Counted from the first letter of the stretch, positions 9,381-17,763 are shown. The stretch: 64,000 bases of DNA from Dokdonella sp. (GCF_019634775.1 NZ_JAHCAS010000001.1:186001-250000), one strand, 5' to 3'. Program-made: numbers and translations. The notes: generated by a model not told the origin, from the letters alone.

Positions 9381-9409
9381 TTGACACGCGCACGTGACAG
9401 GAATAATTT
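9381..9409 (+). promoter_or_regulatory. Sigma-70-type promoter of the metJ-like gene
   Basis: TTGACA at 9381-9386 is a perfect -35 box. A 17-bp spacer leads to TAATTT at 9404-9409, a fair -10 box. The start codon is 35 bp further on. I do not see a MetJ operator (AGACGTCT) in this leader. Confidence 0.6.
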
Positions 9410-9443
9410 CCGCGACGGCGACACGAGGAAAACAAAAGGAATC

Positions 9444-9854
9444 ATGGCTGCACCAAGATTCGTCGAACCGTATGTCGAACATGGCCGCAAATCGGGAGCG
9501 GTCAGGAAGATCACGGTTTCGATCCCACTTCACATCCTCAGACTCTTGTCCGATGAGCGGACACGGCGACAGGTCGCCAACCTGCGCCACGCCACAAACA
9601 GCAATCTGCTGTGCGAAGCATTCCTTCACGCTTTTACTGGGCAACCACTGCCAACTGACGAGGAGTTAAGACGCGATATGGCTACCAAGAAAGCACCTGC
9701 AAAGAAAGCTGCGAAGAAGCCCGCCGCCAAGAAGGCTGCGAAGAAGGCCGTGAAGAAGGCTGCCAAGAAGCCAGCCGCCAAGAAGGCCGCCAAGAAGCCG
9801 GCCGCCAAGAAGGCCGCCAAGAAGGCTGTCAAGAAGGCCGCCAAGAAGAAGTAA
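9444..9854 (+). CDS. metJ: MetJ-type methionine repressor domain fused to a Lys/Ala-rich tail
   Basis: 136 residues in two blocks. Residues 1-77 match MetJ closely: [10 protein letters not shown], the DNA-contacting strand [28 protein letters not shown] and [14 protein letters not shown]. This includes the Glu and Arg positions that in MetJ line the S-adenosylmethionine site. At about residue 78, where MetJ normally continues with its C-terminal helix, the protein switches to a tail of about 57 residues built only from K, A, P, V and T ([18 protein letters not shown] and on), like bacterial histone-H1-like proteins. ATG 9444 has AGGA four bases upstream and a good promoter. An in-frame ATG at 9678 exactly begins the KA block ([10 protein letters not shown]) with AGGAG 12 bases before it, so a separate short KA-rich protein may also be made. 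Confidence 0.85.
   Translation: MAAPRFVEPYVEHGRKSGAVRKITVSIPLHILRLLSDERTRRQVANLRHATNSNLLCEAFLHAFTGQPLPTDEELRRDMATKKAPAKKAAKKPAAKKAAKKAVKKAAKKPAAKKAAKKPAAKKAAKKAVKKAAKKK
9678..9851 (+). repeat. Lys/Ala codon repeat (internal KA tail)
   Basis: Imperfect tandem repeats of GCCGCCAAGAAG-type units encode blocks such as AAKKPAAKK and [12 protein letters not shown]. The array lies wholly inside the metJ-like reading frame and is expected to change length easily by slippage. Confidence 0.8.
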
Positions 9855-9866
9855 GTCAGCGACACC

Positions 9867-9891
9867 GGCCGGTCACCACGCGTGACCGGCC
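9867..9891 (+). terminator. Hairpin after the metJ-like gene
   Basis: A 10-bp stem (GGCCGGTCAC with GTGACCGGCC) and a five-base loop start 12 bp after the stop codon. Only TTCGT follows, so the T-tract is weak. Confidence 0.6.
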
Positions 9892-10861
9892 TTCGTCCCG
9901 CGTCCAGTGCTTCCTGCATTGACCACCGGGATATTGAAACGATCGCAACACCTGCTTCACCGTTCCAGCATCAGAAAAAGCTTCACTGGATCCAGCAAAC
10001 GGACTGCTCTCCCTGCGGAATGCCCAGCGCAGGGAGAGATTTCCGCCAATGGATCTCAGGCGCGGACCTGGCAAGTCCGCGCGGAAGCGGCCCCCGCGAT
10101 ATCCGCGCTTCGACGCGCCCCCACCCTTCCGTGACATTCACCGCGCCGGCGATGGCGTGCGCCCTGCTCCGCCCATGGTCGCTGCCACGCGCAACCGTCG
10201 CGATCACACCACCGCCTGGTTATCCCGCCTGCCCGTGACTCAAGCGTCGCGTCGACGTCCGGACCATGCACGCATCGCCATCGCACCCATCGGCGAACGC
10301 GCAAGCGACGCAGCAGTGGCAACGATCGACAGACCTGTACGACGCCAGGCTCTGAGAGGCGTGTGGGCGAGGACGAAGCCGCCGATGAACCCGCCGGCGA
10401 CGGCAAACACGCCGCGATGCACGTCCAACGAATCGCGCAGCCATCGCGTTTGCGTCCGATGCTGCAGGCGCAGGTGACCAAGACTCGCGGCGGCCGCGGC
10501 GACGGCGCGACGGACTCATGCGGATCTCCTCGAAGGTTGCGGGTGGGATTGCGCCCTGCGCGACGTTCAGGCTCGCATTCCATTCCCGAAGCCCGCACGG
10601 ATGATCACAGCGAGGTATGACATGCCATGGACAAATGGGTTATCGTTCGGCCATCCGTGCGCAGAATGACATGGGGCGGTCCGGGGGCCGGTCATTTTCC
10701 ACAGGGAATCCGTCAGGCTGGAAGCCGGGACACGATGCAGCGGCGCTGCCACTCCGGCAAGCGCCTCCTGCAGCCCACCGTATCCGTCGACGCGGCCGTC
10801 GGCCACGTCCAGTCATGCCTTTCCGTCGCATTCCGTCGTACCCGATGAGCGAGTGAAAGCA
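9892..10861. other. Long stretch with almost no supportable coding
   Basis: Apart from a possible broken small gene on the minus strand (10240-10519) I find no frame with convincing domain or codon pattern here. The open frames present are rich in Arg, Pro and Ser and look like chance frames in GC-rich DNA. The stretch directly precedes the tonB-like gene and must hold its promoter, which I cannot place. Confidence 0.45.
10240..10519 (-). pseudogene. Possible frameshifted small membrane protein
   Basis: On the minus strand, ATG at 10519 is preceded by GAGGAG at good distance, but its frame soon becomes Arg/Cys-rich nonsense. A neighbouring frame, entered near codon 12, reads SLGHLRLQHRTQTRW and then two hydrophobic stretches (GVFAVAGGFIGGFVLAHTPL and LSIVATAASLARSPMGAMAM). 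It ends at 10240. The good ribosome site in one frame and the membrane-like peptide in the next suggest a small two-helix protein broken by a frameshift, or a sequencing error. I cannot name the family. Confidence 0.35.
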
Positions 10862-11902
10862 ATGATGGCTTCGAAGGCAAACCCGGCAAACCAACGTGGC
10901 TCCGCGGCACCCAAGGTGGTCGCCGCAATCGTAGTCATTGCTCTCATCGCGGCTGCCATCGTGTGGTTCGCCACGCGCAGCGACGACACCACTCCATCCG
11001 TCGCCCGGCCGGCGGCACCAGGTTCAGCCGCGCCGACCGGACCAGCCGAACCAGCTCCGCTCATTTCGCCGGCGATCGAGGAACTGAGCATCGACCAGCT
11101 CTATCGCGAGGCACGCAAGGCCCTCGCCGAGCAGCGCATGGTTGCTCCCAGCGGCAACAACGCACTTGAGTATTACCTCGCCATTCTCGCCAAGGATCCC
11201 GGCAACAGCGGCGCGCAGGACGCGCTGCGTGAGCTGTTCCCGTTTGCCAGCGGCACCGCCGAGCAAGCCATCAATGTCGGCGAACTCGACGAAGCCACTC
11301 GCATCATTGAGCAACTTGCCAAGGCCGACCCCGACAACTACACGCTGACGATCCTGCGCAGCAAGCTCGACGCACGACGCAAGCTGGTCGAACGCGAACA
11401 GGCTGCTGCCGCAGCAGCCGCGGCAGCCGCGGCAGCGGCAGCCACGCGGCCAGTCCCCGAGCCCGCGACCACACCCGTGACATCCACGCCGGCGACCGCA
11501 CCGGCAGCGACGCCGACTCCGGCCAGCGCCGAAGCAACGCCTGCCGCGCCTGCGGAGGAAACTCGACCGGCGCCAGTGGTGCCGGCAACGCCGCCGGCAG
11601 CACCGCCCACCGCACCGGTCGCAAGCGGCGAAACGCGCGACGCCGGCGTGATCGAAGCCGCCGCACCAACGTACCCGGCGCAGGCGGCGCGCTCGCGCAC
11701 CGAAGGCTGGGTCGAAGTCGAGTTCACCGTCACCGCAGAAGGCCAAGTCGCCAATGCGCGCGTCGTGCGCTCCGATCCACCGCGCCTGTTCGATCGCGAG
11801 GCGATCCGCTCGATCGAACGCTCAACCTACCGGCCACGCCTCGAGAACGGCACACCGGTCAGCACTACGTTGCGCCGTCGCATCGAGTTCAAGCTCAACT
11901 GA
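10862..11902 (+). CDS. TonB-like energy-transducer protein
   Basis: 346 residues: a short cytoplasmic start, one membrane helix (about 22-41, VVAAIVVIALIAAAIVWF), and an Ala/Pro/Thr-rich periplasmic linker that includes a run of 13 Ala. It ends in a TonB C-terminal domain (about 260-346: APTYPAQAARSRTEGWVEVE and FKLN at the end). TonB proteins pass ExbBD energy to outer-membrane receptors. This one lacks exbB/exbD neighbours, and its middle part (FASGTAEQAINVGELDEATR) looks like a TPR-type segment found in other Xanthomonadales TonB-like proteins. ATG 10862 is chosen; an in-frame GTG lies at 10853 and a second ATG at 10865, and none has a strong ribosome site. Confidence 0.82.
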   Translation: MMASKANPANQRGSAAPKVVAAIVVIALIAAAIVWFATRSDDTTPSVARPAAPGSAAPTGPAEPAPLISPAIEELSIDQLYREARKALAEQRMVAPSGNNALEYYLAILAKDPGNSGAQDALRELFPFASGTAEQAINVGELDEATRIIEQLAKADPDNYTLTILRSKLDARRKLVEREQAAAAAAAAAAAAAATRPVPEPATTPVTSTPATAPAATPTPASAEATPAAPAEETRPAPVVPATPPAAPPTAPVASGETRDAGVIEAAAPTYPAQAARSRTEGWVEVEFTVTAEGQVANARVVRSDPPRLFDREAIRSIERSTYRPRLENGTPVSTTLRRRIEFKLN

Positions 11903-11908
11903 TATCGG

Positions 11909-11938
11909 CGCCGCAGGTGGTGTCTGCCACCTGCGGCG
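11909..11938. terminator. Strong hairpin between convergent genes
   Basis: A perfect 12-bp stem (CGCCGCAGGTGG and its complement) with a six-base loop begins six bp after the tonB-like stop and precedes the end of the convergent GPP34 gene. No T-tract follows. It may serve both transcripts. Confidence 0.6.
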
Positions 11939-11952
11939 AAGACTTCCGCACA

Positions 11953-12582
11953 TCAATCGAGCAATGCGCGCCGCATGGCACTGAGCAAGCGCGTATCGGC
12001 GCTGTCACCTCCGTACGTGCCCATCAGCATGTCGAGTCTCCGCATGGCGGCCTCGTGATGGCTGGCGTCGAGCAAGGTCGCGAGCCGGCCGGCGAGATCG
12101 ACGAGCATGAGCAGACCGGTGCCGCGCAAGCTCGGACTCTCAGCCTCGGCAGCCTCGCGCACGTGAGCAATGACCTCGTTGCGCGCCTGCAGCGAACGCA
12201 ATGGATAGCGACGCCCCGAGCCCGGCAACCAGGAAACGCGCACACGATGCAGGACGTCGCGGCGAAACAGGCTATCGAGCAGAGCGCCGCCAATCGGTGA
12301 CAGCCGCGACACCAGCAGCTCGATGGCGGCATCGATGCGCATCGGGTGCCCGGTCAGTGCCTGCGATGCTGCCGTGAGCTGGGCGTGACTGGACGGCAGG
12401 TTCGTCTCGATGGCCACGTAGCCGGCGTTGAAGCGCAGTCGCTTCTGCTCGGCGAGATCGAGCAGCAGCGCCGCCGCCGCCAGCGTGTCGACATCGAGGT
12501 GGCTGCGCGAGCTCTCGAACACGCCCTTCACCGGTTCGATGCTGACCAGCATGAGTTGTTCGGCAATCAGCATGCCGGTCAT
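11953..12582 (-). CDS. GPP34 (GOLPH3/Vps74-like) family protein
   Basis: 209 residues. The N-terminus (MLIAEQLMLVSIEP) and the helical core (LAAAALLLDLAEQKRLRF, later RYPLRSLQARNEVIAHVREA) match the GPP34 fold. In eukaryotes GOLPH3/Vps74 binds phosphatidylinositol-4-phosphate and Golgi enzymes. Bacterial members are mostly found in actinobacteria and some proteobacteria and have no settled role. No signal peptide or membrane helix is visible. ATG 12582 is used; an in-frame ATG three codons on is possible. It is convergent with the tonB-like gene and 75 bp downstream of a serine hydrolase gene on the same strand. Confidence 0.8.
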   Translation of the reverse strand: MTGMLIAEQLMLVSIEPVKGVFESSRSHLDVDTLAAAALLLDLAEQKRLRFNAGYVAIETNLPSSHAQLTAASQALTGHPMRIDAAIELLVSRLSPIGGALLDSLFRRDVLHRVRVSWLPGSGRRYPLRSLQARNEVIAHVREAAEAESPSLRGTGLLMLVDLAGRLATLLDASHHEAAMRRLDMLMGTYGGDSADTRLLSAMRRALLD

Positions 12583-12657
12583 CCCGCCCAGGGTTGCAGG
12601 TCGCCCGCCAATGGACAGGCATGCTACGTCATCGCCCCTGCCATGGGCAGGGGGCGA

Positions 12658-13947
12658 TCACCCACCGGTACTGGCTCCGGCCTCGTCGCCCTGGTCGAGA
12701 CCCGCCCAGTCGACGCGTGGCAGGCCAAGGTAGCGATCGAACAGCATCGGCAGCAGTCCATTCGGTGTCGCCGCCTCGCAGTTCCACAGCATCACCATGC
12801 CGAAGCGGTGCTTTGGAAGGAAGGCGATCACCGCTCGATAACCCTTGACCGCACCCGCGTGGAACACCATCGGCTCGCCGGCGTAGTCGAATACCCGCCA
12901 GCCGAGTGCATACCTGGCATCGAGCAGGCGCTCGCGCCGCCACGGCGTCAGGCTGGCGTCCTTCGGCGTCGCCACCTGCGGTGCATGCAGCTCGTCGAGC
13001 AGCTCCTGGGCCAGCACGTCGGTGCGCCCCCCCATCTGCGCAATGAGCCATTGCTCCATGTCGCGCAGACTGGCATTGGCGCCGGCAGCCGGCGGCAGGT
13101 GGTAGTAGTTCTGGTTCGGCTCGAACGCGACCCAGGTCTTGCGACTCCGCTTGTGCGGGCGCGCCCAAGAGGTCGAGGATCGCAACGCATCGAGACCGTA
13201 GGTCGCGGTTGTCATGCCTAGCGGATGGAACAGGCGCTTCTCGACAAGGTGGTAGAAGAAGTCTCCGGTGACGGCATAGGTGACGTCGCCGATCAGGCTG
13301 AAGGCGATGTTCTGGTAGCCGTAGCACTCACCAACAGCACAGGCCAGCGGCACCTCGCGCAACCGATCGACCAGCAACGGATACGGTTCGGCCTGCTCGA
13401 GCAGGCGATCGTAGGTGTTGTTGGGGAGGCCGACGCGATGGCTGAGGATATCGCGCACGGTCAACCGGCTGCTGCCCTCGAGATCGGCCAGGGCGAAGGT
13501 CGGCAGCACCCCTGCGACACGCGTGTCCCAGCTCATCACGCCATCGTCGACGACCAGTCCGGTCAGGGCCGCGGCGAAACCCTTCGACAGCGAGGCCAGG
13601 CGGAACACCGTGGTCGGCGTCACCGGTGTACGCGTCGACCAGTCGGCATGGCCGAGCGTGCGTTCGTAGATGACATCCGTGTCCTTGACCACGGCGACGG
13701 CGAGACCGGCCACCGCATCGCCTTGGGCGAGCTGCTCGACCCAGCGCGCGAAGTCGCCAGTGACCGGGACAAGGTCGGTCGCGACCGCGGCGGCATCGAC
13801 ACGCGCCAGAGGAGGGCGCGGCGTGCTTGCCGCGGGCCGCAATGGATCCAGCTTCTTCTTGCGCGTGGCAGCATCACTGTCGCCGGCAGCCGCCGCGACG
13901 AGGACGAGAAAAACCGTGGAAACGAGATGAAAAAGGTGTTTCGACAT
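12658..13947 (-). CDS. Beta-lactamase-fold serine hydrolase, exported
   Basis: 429 residues with a signal peptide (MSKHLFHLVSTVFLVLVAAAAG). The class C beta-lactamase / DD-peptidase / esterase fold is shown by the SxxK motif in LASLSKGFAA, a YxN-type motif in GYGYQNIAFSLIG and a late HAGAVKGYRA (HxG in place of KTG). The fold family covers peptidases, esterases and beta-lactamases. With HxG instead of KTG I would favour a peptidase or esterase over a true beta-lactamase. ATG 13947 is chosen because it gives the signal peptide; longer upstream frames do not. Confidence 0.85.
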   Translation of the reverse strand: MSKHLFHLVSTVFLVLVAAAAGDSDAATRKKKLDPLRPAASTPRPPLARVDAAAVATDLVPVTGDFARWVEQLAQGDAVAGLAVAVVKDTDVIYERTLGHADWSTRTPVTPTTVFRLASLSKGFAAALTGLVVDDGVMSWDTRVAGVLPTFALADLEGSSRLTVRDILSHRVGLPNNTYDRLLEQAEPYPLLVDRLREVPLACAVGECYGYQNIAFSLIGDVTYAVTGDFFYHLVEKRLFHPLGMTTATYGLDALRSSTSWARPHKRSRKTWVAFEPNQNYYHLPPAAGANASLRDMEQWLIAQMGGRTDVLAQELLDELHAPQVATPKDASLTPWRRERLLDARYALGWRVFDYAGEPMVFHAGAVKGYRAVIAFLPKHRFGMVMLWNCEAATPNGLLPMLFDRYLGLPRVDWAGLDQGDEAGASTGG

Positions 13948-14033
13948 GGGATCCGTTGGCGTCCTGCGACGCATGCTATGCTCGAAATCATACGTCGTGC
14001 CGACGTCTTTCGGCACCATTGCGGAGGGGTGAA

Positions 14034-14621
14034 ATGGGTCTGCTGATCGTCCTTGCCATCCTCGTCGTCGTCGCCTTCGTGGCGATCGGCATCTACAACG
14101 GCCTCGTCACCGCGCGCAACGGCTACAAGAACGCCTTCGCCCAGATCGACGTCCAGTTGACCCGGCGCTACGACCTCATCCCCAATCTGGTCGAGACGGC
14201 CAAGGCCTACATGAAACACGAGAGCGAAACGCTCGAGGCGGTCATCCAGGCACGCAACTCGGCCGTGTCCGGCCTGTCTGCGGCCAAGGCAAACCCGGGT
14301 GACGCTTCCGCTATGCAGAAGCTCGGCGGCGCCGAGAACATGCTGACGCAGACGCTCGGCCGCCTGTTCGCGCTGTCCGAGGCCTATCCGGACCTCAAGG
14401 CCAACCAGAACATGATGCAGCTCAGCGAGGAGCTGACCTCGACCGAGAACAAGGTTGCCTTCGCGCGCCAGGCCTACAACGATGCCGTCATGGGCTTCAA
14501 CAATCGGCGCGAAGTCTTCCCGAACTCGATCATCGCCAACATGTTCAACTTCCAGCCCGCACAGCTCCTTGAGATCGATGCGCCGGAGAAGCGCGAGGCA
14601 GTGAAGGTCTCGTTCAGCTGA
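14034..14621 (+). CDS. lemA: LemA family membrane protein
   Basis: 195 residues: an N-terminal membrane helix (residues 2-22) and a long helical cytoplasmic domain with the family signature YNGLVTARNGYKNAFAQIDV followed by RRYDLIPNLVETAKAYM. The biochemical role is unknown; LemA genes are very often next to membrane proteases or TPM-domain proteins. Here an M48 protease follows 61 bp on. ATG 14034 has an excellent GGAGGGG ribosome site. Confidence 0.93.
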   Translation: MGLLIVLAILVVVAFVAIGIYNGLVTARNGYKNAFAQIDVQLTRRYDLIPNLVETAKAYMKHESETLEAVIQARNSAVSGLSAAKANPGDASAMQKLGGAENMLTQTLGRLFALSEAYPDLKANQNMMQLSEELTSTENKVAFARQAYNDAVMGFNNRREVFPNSIIANMFNFQPAQLLEIDAPEKREAVKVSFS

Positions 14622-14682
14622 ACACAATGGCGCAGCGACGCTGCCCTGCATCGTGGCGCCACCCTCCGCGGAGCCGTCGGCG

Positions 14683-16629
14683 ATGAACTTCTTCGCCCAT
14701 CAGGAGCTTGCGCGCCGACAAACACGGCGCATGCTCGTGCTGTTCACGATCGCGGTGATTGCCATCGTCACCGCGGTCGATGCCGTCGTCTTCCTCGCGC
14801 TCGGCCTTACCGGCGATATCGAAACCGGCTACCGGCTGCCGCACACCGCCGCGATCGTCGTCACCAGCCTCGTCGTCCTCGCCGTGATCGGCCTGTCCAC
14901 GCTGTACCGCATTTCCTCGTTGCGCGGCGGCGGCAGCGCGGTGGCAACCGGCCTCGGCGCGACACCCGTGGCACCAGACACCACGAACCTTGCCTACCGG
15001 CGCCTGCGCAACATCGTCGAGGAGATCGCGATCGCCTCCGGCGTACCGATGCCCGAGGTGTTCGTGCTCGAGCAGGAAGCCGCGATCAATGCCTTCGCCT
15101 CCGGCTACACGCCAGCCGACGCTGCGATCACGGTCACGCGCGGTTGTCTGGACAAGCTCACCCGTGACGAGTTGCAAGGCGTCATCGCGCATGAGTTCAG
15201 CCACGTGCTCAATGGCGACATGCGCCTGAACATCCGCCTGCTCGGCGTCGCCTTCGGCATCCTCGTGATCGCCATGGTCGGACGCAAGATTGCCGAGAAC
15301 ATCGGCGGTCGGAGCCGCGGGGGTGCGGCGATCGCCGCGCTCGGCGTCGCCCTGGTCATCGTGGGCTACATCGGCGTGTTCTTCGCACGCCTCATCAAGG
15401 CCTCGATCTCGCGCCAGCGCGAGTACCTGGCCGATGCCTCGGCCGTGCAGTTCACCCGCCAGACCGATGGCATCGCCGGTGCGCTCAAGAAGATCGGCAG
15501 TCTCAGCGAGGGATCGAAGCTCGTCTCGACCGACGGCGAGGAAGTCGCCCACATGCTGTTCGGAGACGGCATGGGGTATTCCGCGCTGTTCGCCACCCAC
15601 CCTGCCCTCGTCGATCGCATCCGGCGCCTGCAGCCACGCTTCGACGAGACCGAGTTCGCCGCCATCGCCGCAGACTGGACGCAACCGCGCCGTGTAGGGC
15701 CGAGCGACGATGCCGGAGTTTCGCTGAGTGGTTTCGCTCCGGCCCATGCGCACGCTCGCGCCATGCCGGCCGAGGTGGCCGCCCCCTTGCCTTCCGCACG
15801 CGCGGAAATCGCGATCACACCGAATCAGGTCGCCGCTCAGGTCGGCCAGCCCGACACCGCCGACTACGTCGCCGCCGCCGCGCTCCACATGACGATCCCG
15901 CCGGACCTCGCCGCGGCCGCGGCCTCGCACGAGCAGGCCATGGCGCTCGTGTTCGCCCTCGTGCTCGCCCGCGACGGCATCGTGCTCGAGCGCCAGCGTG
16001 CCGTGGTCCTGCACTACCACGACGCCGGCACGCTGACCATGGTAGACAACCTCGCCGCGCGCACGGCCCACCTGCATCCGATGCAGCGCCTGCCGCTGGC
16101 TGCGCTGGCGTTCCCGGCCCTGCGCCGGCGCCCGCGCCCGCAACTCGAGGTGTTCATCATCGTGCTGCGCCAGCTCATCGATGCCGATGGCCGGGTCAGC
16201 CTCGATGAATACTGCCTGGCCCGTCTCGTCAGCACCCAGGTCATCGATGCGTTGAATCCGGCGAAGACGCGCGCGATCGGCCGGGGCAAGCTCACCGAGG
16301 TCGAGGCCGAACTGCACGACCTGTTCGCGACCGTCGCCCGCCACGGCCACGACGGCGACGAAACGGCGCGACGTGCGTATGTGCTCGGCCTGCACGAAGT
16401 GTTGCCAGGCGCGCGCCCGGACTACGCACCACCGCAGGACTGGACGCGTGCGCTCGACCGCGCCCTGCCGCGCCTCGACCTGCTCGTGCCCGCCGGCAAG
16501 GAAAGCCTGGTGCGCGGCCTGACCCTGGCGATCAGCGCCGACGGTCGGGTCAGCGTCGCCGAGGCGGAACTGCTGCGCACGATCTGCGCCTCGCTGCACT
16601 GCCCGTTGCCGCCCCTGCTGACCACTTGA
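14683..16629 (+). CDS. M48 family zinc metalloprotease, membrane-bound, long form
   Basis: 648 residues, much longer than HtpX (about 290). The first part has two membrane helices (about 20-42 and 55-75) and a zinc site HEFSH at 170-174 (IAHEFSHVLNGDMRLN). Two more hydrophobic segments and the RQREYLADASAVQFTR segment with the third ligand region follow. About 350 C-terminal residues after the protease domain are soluble, contain several hydrophobic helices and resemble no domain I know by eye. Coupling with LemA suggests membrane protein quality control. It ends four bases into the region preceding a sigma-factor gene. Confidence 0.88.
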   Translation: MNFFAHQELARRQTRRMLVLFTIAVIAIVTAVDAVVFLALGLTGDIETGYRLPHTAAIVVTSLVVLAVIGLSTLYRISSLRGGGSAVATGLGATPVAPDTTNLAYRRLRNIVEEIAIASGVPMPEVFVLEQEAAINAFASGYTPADAAITVTRGCLDKLTRDELQGVIAHEFSHVLNGDMRLNIRLLGVAFGILVIAMVGRKIAENIGGRSRGGAAIAALGVALVIVGYIGVFFARLIKASISRQREYLADASAVQFTRQTDGIAGALKKIGSLSEGSKLVSTDGEEVAHMLFGDGMGYSALFATHPALVDRIRRLQPRFDETEFAAIAADWTQPRRVGPSDDAGVSLSGFAPAHAHARAMPAEVAAPLPSARAEIAITPNQVAAQVGQPDTADYVAAAALHMTIPPDLAAAAASHEQAMALVFALVLARDGIVLERQRAVVLHYHDAGTLTMVDNLAARTAHLHPMQRLPLAALAFPALRRRPRPQLEVFIIVLRQLIDADGRVSLDEYCLARLVSTQVIDALNPAKTRAIGRGKLTEVEAELHDLFATVARHGHDGDETARRAYVLGLHEVLPGARPDYAPPQDWTRALDRALPRLDLLVPAGKESLVRGLTLAISADGRVSVAEAELLRTICASLHCPLPPLLTT

Positions 16630-16685
16630 TTGCCAAGCTGGCCGCGGTCGGGGAGCATAGCGCCCCCGTTGCTCCCTCCCCCCAC

Positions 16686-17237
16686 ATGACCGGACCCCAT
16701 GACAGCGTCGATGCGCGCCTCGCCCAGGTGCTGCGCGAGTTCGGCAATCGCCTCGGCGCCCTGCTGCAGGGCTATCGGCTCGACCGCCATGGCATCGACC
16801 CGGCCGACATCGAGCAGGAGGTCCGCATCCGCCTGTGGCGGGCGATCGAGCGTGACCGGTCCGGGGCCTTCCATGCGTCTTACGTGCAGAAGGTGGTCGC
16901 GACCACCGTGATCGACGCGTTGCGCCGGGCCGAGGTCCGGGCAGCCGAGCCGCTTCCCGAGGACGACGACGAACCCGGCCAGTTGCCGGAGGAAGGCGCC
17001 GGACCCGAACAGCTCGCCAGCGACGGTGAACGCATGGGCGGCCTGCAACGCTGCCTCGGCGAGATCCCGGAACGGCGCCGCCTGCCGATCACGCTCCATC
17101 TGCAGGGCTTTTCCCTGCAGGAAATCGCCGATGTGGTCGGAACCTCGGCCGAAGCGGCACGAAAGCTCGTCTCGCGCGGCCTCGATGAACTGAAGTCGCG
17201 GTTGCGCGAACTGGGATACGGTGAATTCGATGACTGA
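16686..17237 (+). CDS. ECF-type RNA polymerase sigma factor
   Basis: 183 residues. The sigma-2 region spans about 20-85 (GYRLDRHGIDPADIEQEVRI, RLWRAIERD, VQKVVATTVIDALRR). An acidic linker follows (EDDDEPGQLPEEG). Sigma-4 ends the protein (about 125-180) with the helix-turn-helix FSLQEIADVVGTSAEAARKL. ATG 16686 gives the normal sigma-2 start. The next gene overlaps it and encodes a small membrane protein in the position of an anti-sigma factor. Confidence 0.85.
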   Translation: MTGPHDSVDARLAQVLREFGNRLGALLQGYRLDRHGIDPADIEQEVRIRLWRAIERDRSGAFHASYVQKVVATTVIDALRRAEVRAAEPLPEDDDEPGQLPEEGAGPEQLASDGERMGGLQRCLGEIPERRRLPITLHLQGFSLQEIADVVGTSAEAARKLVSRGLDELKSRLRELGYGEFDD

Positions 17238-17763
17238 TCGCAGCCTTTCCAGCCTCTACCGTCGTCTCGCCGCGCAGTCGCGCGACGGCCTCGGTGACCT
17301 GCTCGACGCCGATACCCTCGTCGCCGCCGCCGCCGGCTCGCTGCGTGGCGATCGTCGCGACGAAGTCGCCATGCGCCTGGCCCGTTCCGAGGTCCAGACC
17401 GATCTCGTGCGCCTGCTGCGCGAACTGGCGCCGGCGGCACAGGCCCTCGCCGGCGAAGTGTCCGGCCGCAACGTCGCCGCCCATGCGCGTGAGGGACGCG
17501 GCCTGCGCCACGCCATCCGCCCGCGCCGGCACAACGGCCTGCGCTGGGCCGGCCTTGCGGCCTGCCTTGCTGTCACCCTGGGGGCCATCGGCTTGCACCA
17601 GCAGCGTGAACGCGCGCGTGAAGCCGAGATCGCGACGAAGCTGGAGGCCGCTGCACGCCCTGACCGCATCTTCACCAGTGTCGATCGCATCTTCAGCGCG
17701 CGAATCGATGCCGCGCAGGCGGTCGGAGACGGCCTGTTCCGCTCGGACTTCAACGGCAGCTGA
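17230..17763 (+). CDS. Unknown single-pass membrane protein, candidate anti-sigma factor
   Basis: 177 residues. The first 100 are soluble and helical, with the start MTDRSLSSLYRRLAAQ. One membrane helix follows (about 104-121, LRWAGLAACLAVTLGAIGL), then a short periplasmic tail. Its start overlaps the sigma-factor stop by 8 bp, a hallmark of translational coupling. Position and topology fit an anti-sigma factor, but I do not see a ZAS zinc motif (HxxxCxxC), so it would be a non-classical one. Confidence 0.7.
   Translation: MTDRSLSSLYRRLAAQSRDGLGDLLDADTLVAAAAGSLRGDRRDEVAMRLARSEVQTDLVRLLRELAPAAQALAGEVSGRNVAAHAREGRGLRHAIRPRRHNGLRWAGLAACLAVTLGAIGLHQQRERAREAEIATKLEAAARPDRIFTSVDRIFSARIDAAQAVGDGLFRSDFNGS

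Noticed and set aside
9381..9443. A MetJ operator (met box) controlling the metJ-like gene
   Set aside because: No AGACGTCT-like repeat is present in the leader.
9678..9851. The KA repeat as a CRISPR array or satellite repeat
   Set aside because: The units are in frame, vary at codon level and lack unique spacers. They are coding repeats.
12658..13947. The serine hydrolase as a resistance beta-lactamase
   Set aside because: The third motif is HxG, not KTG, and no regulator is adjacent. Peptidase or esterase is at least as likely.
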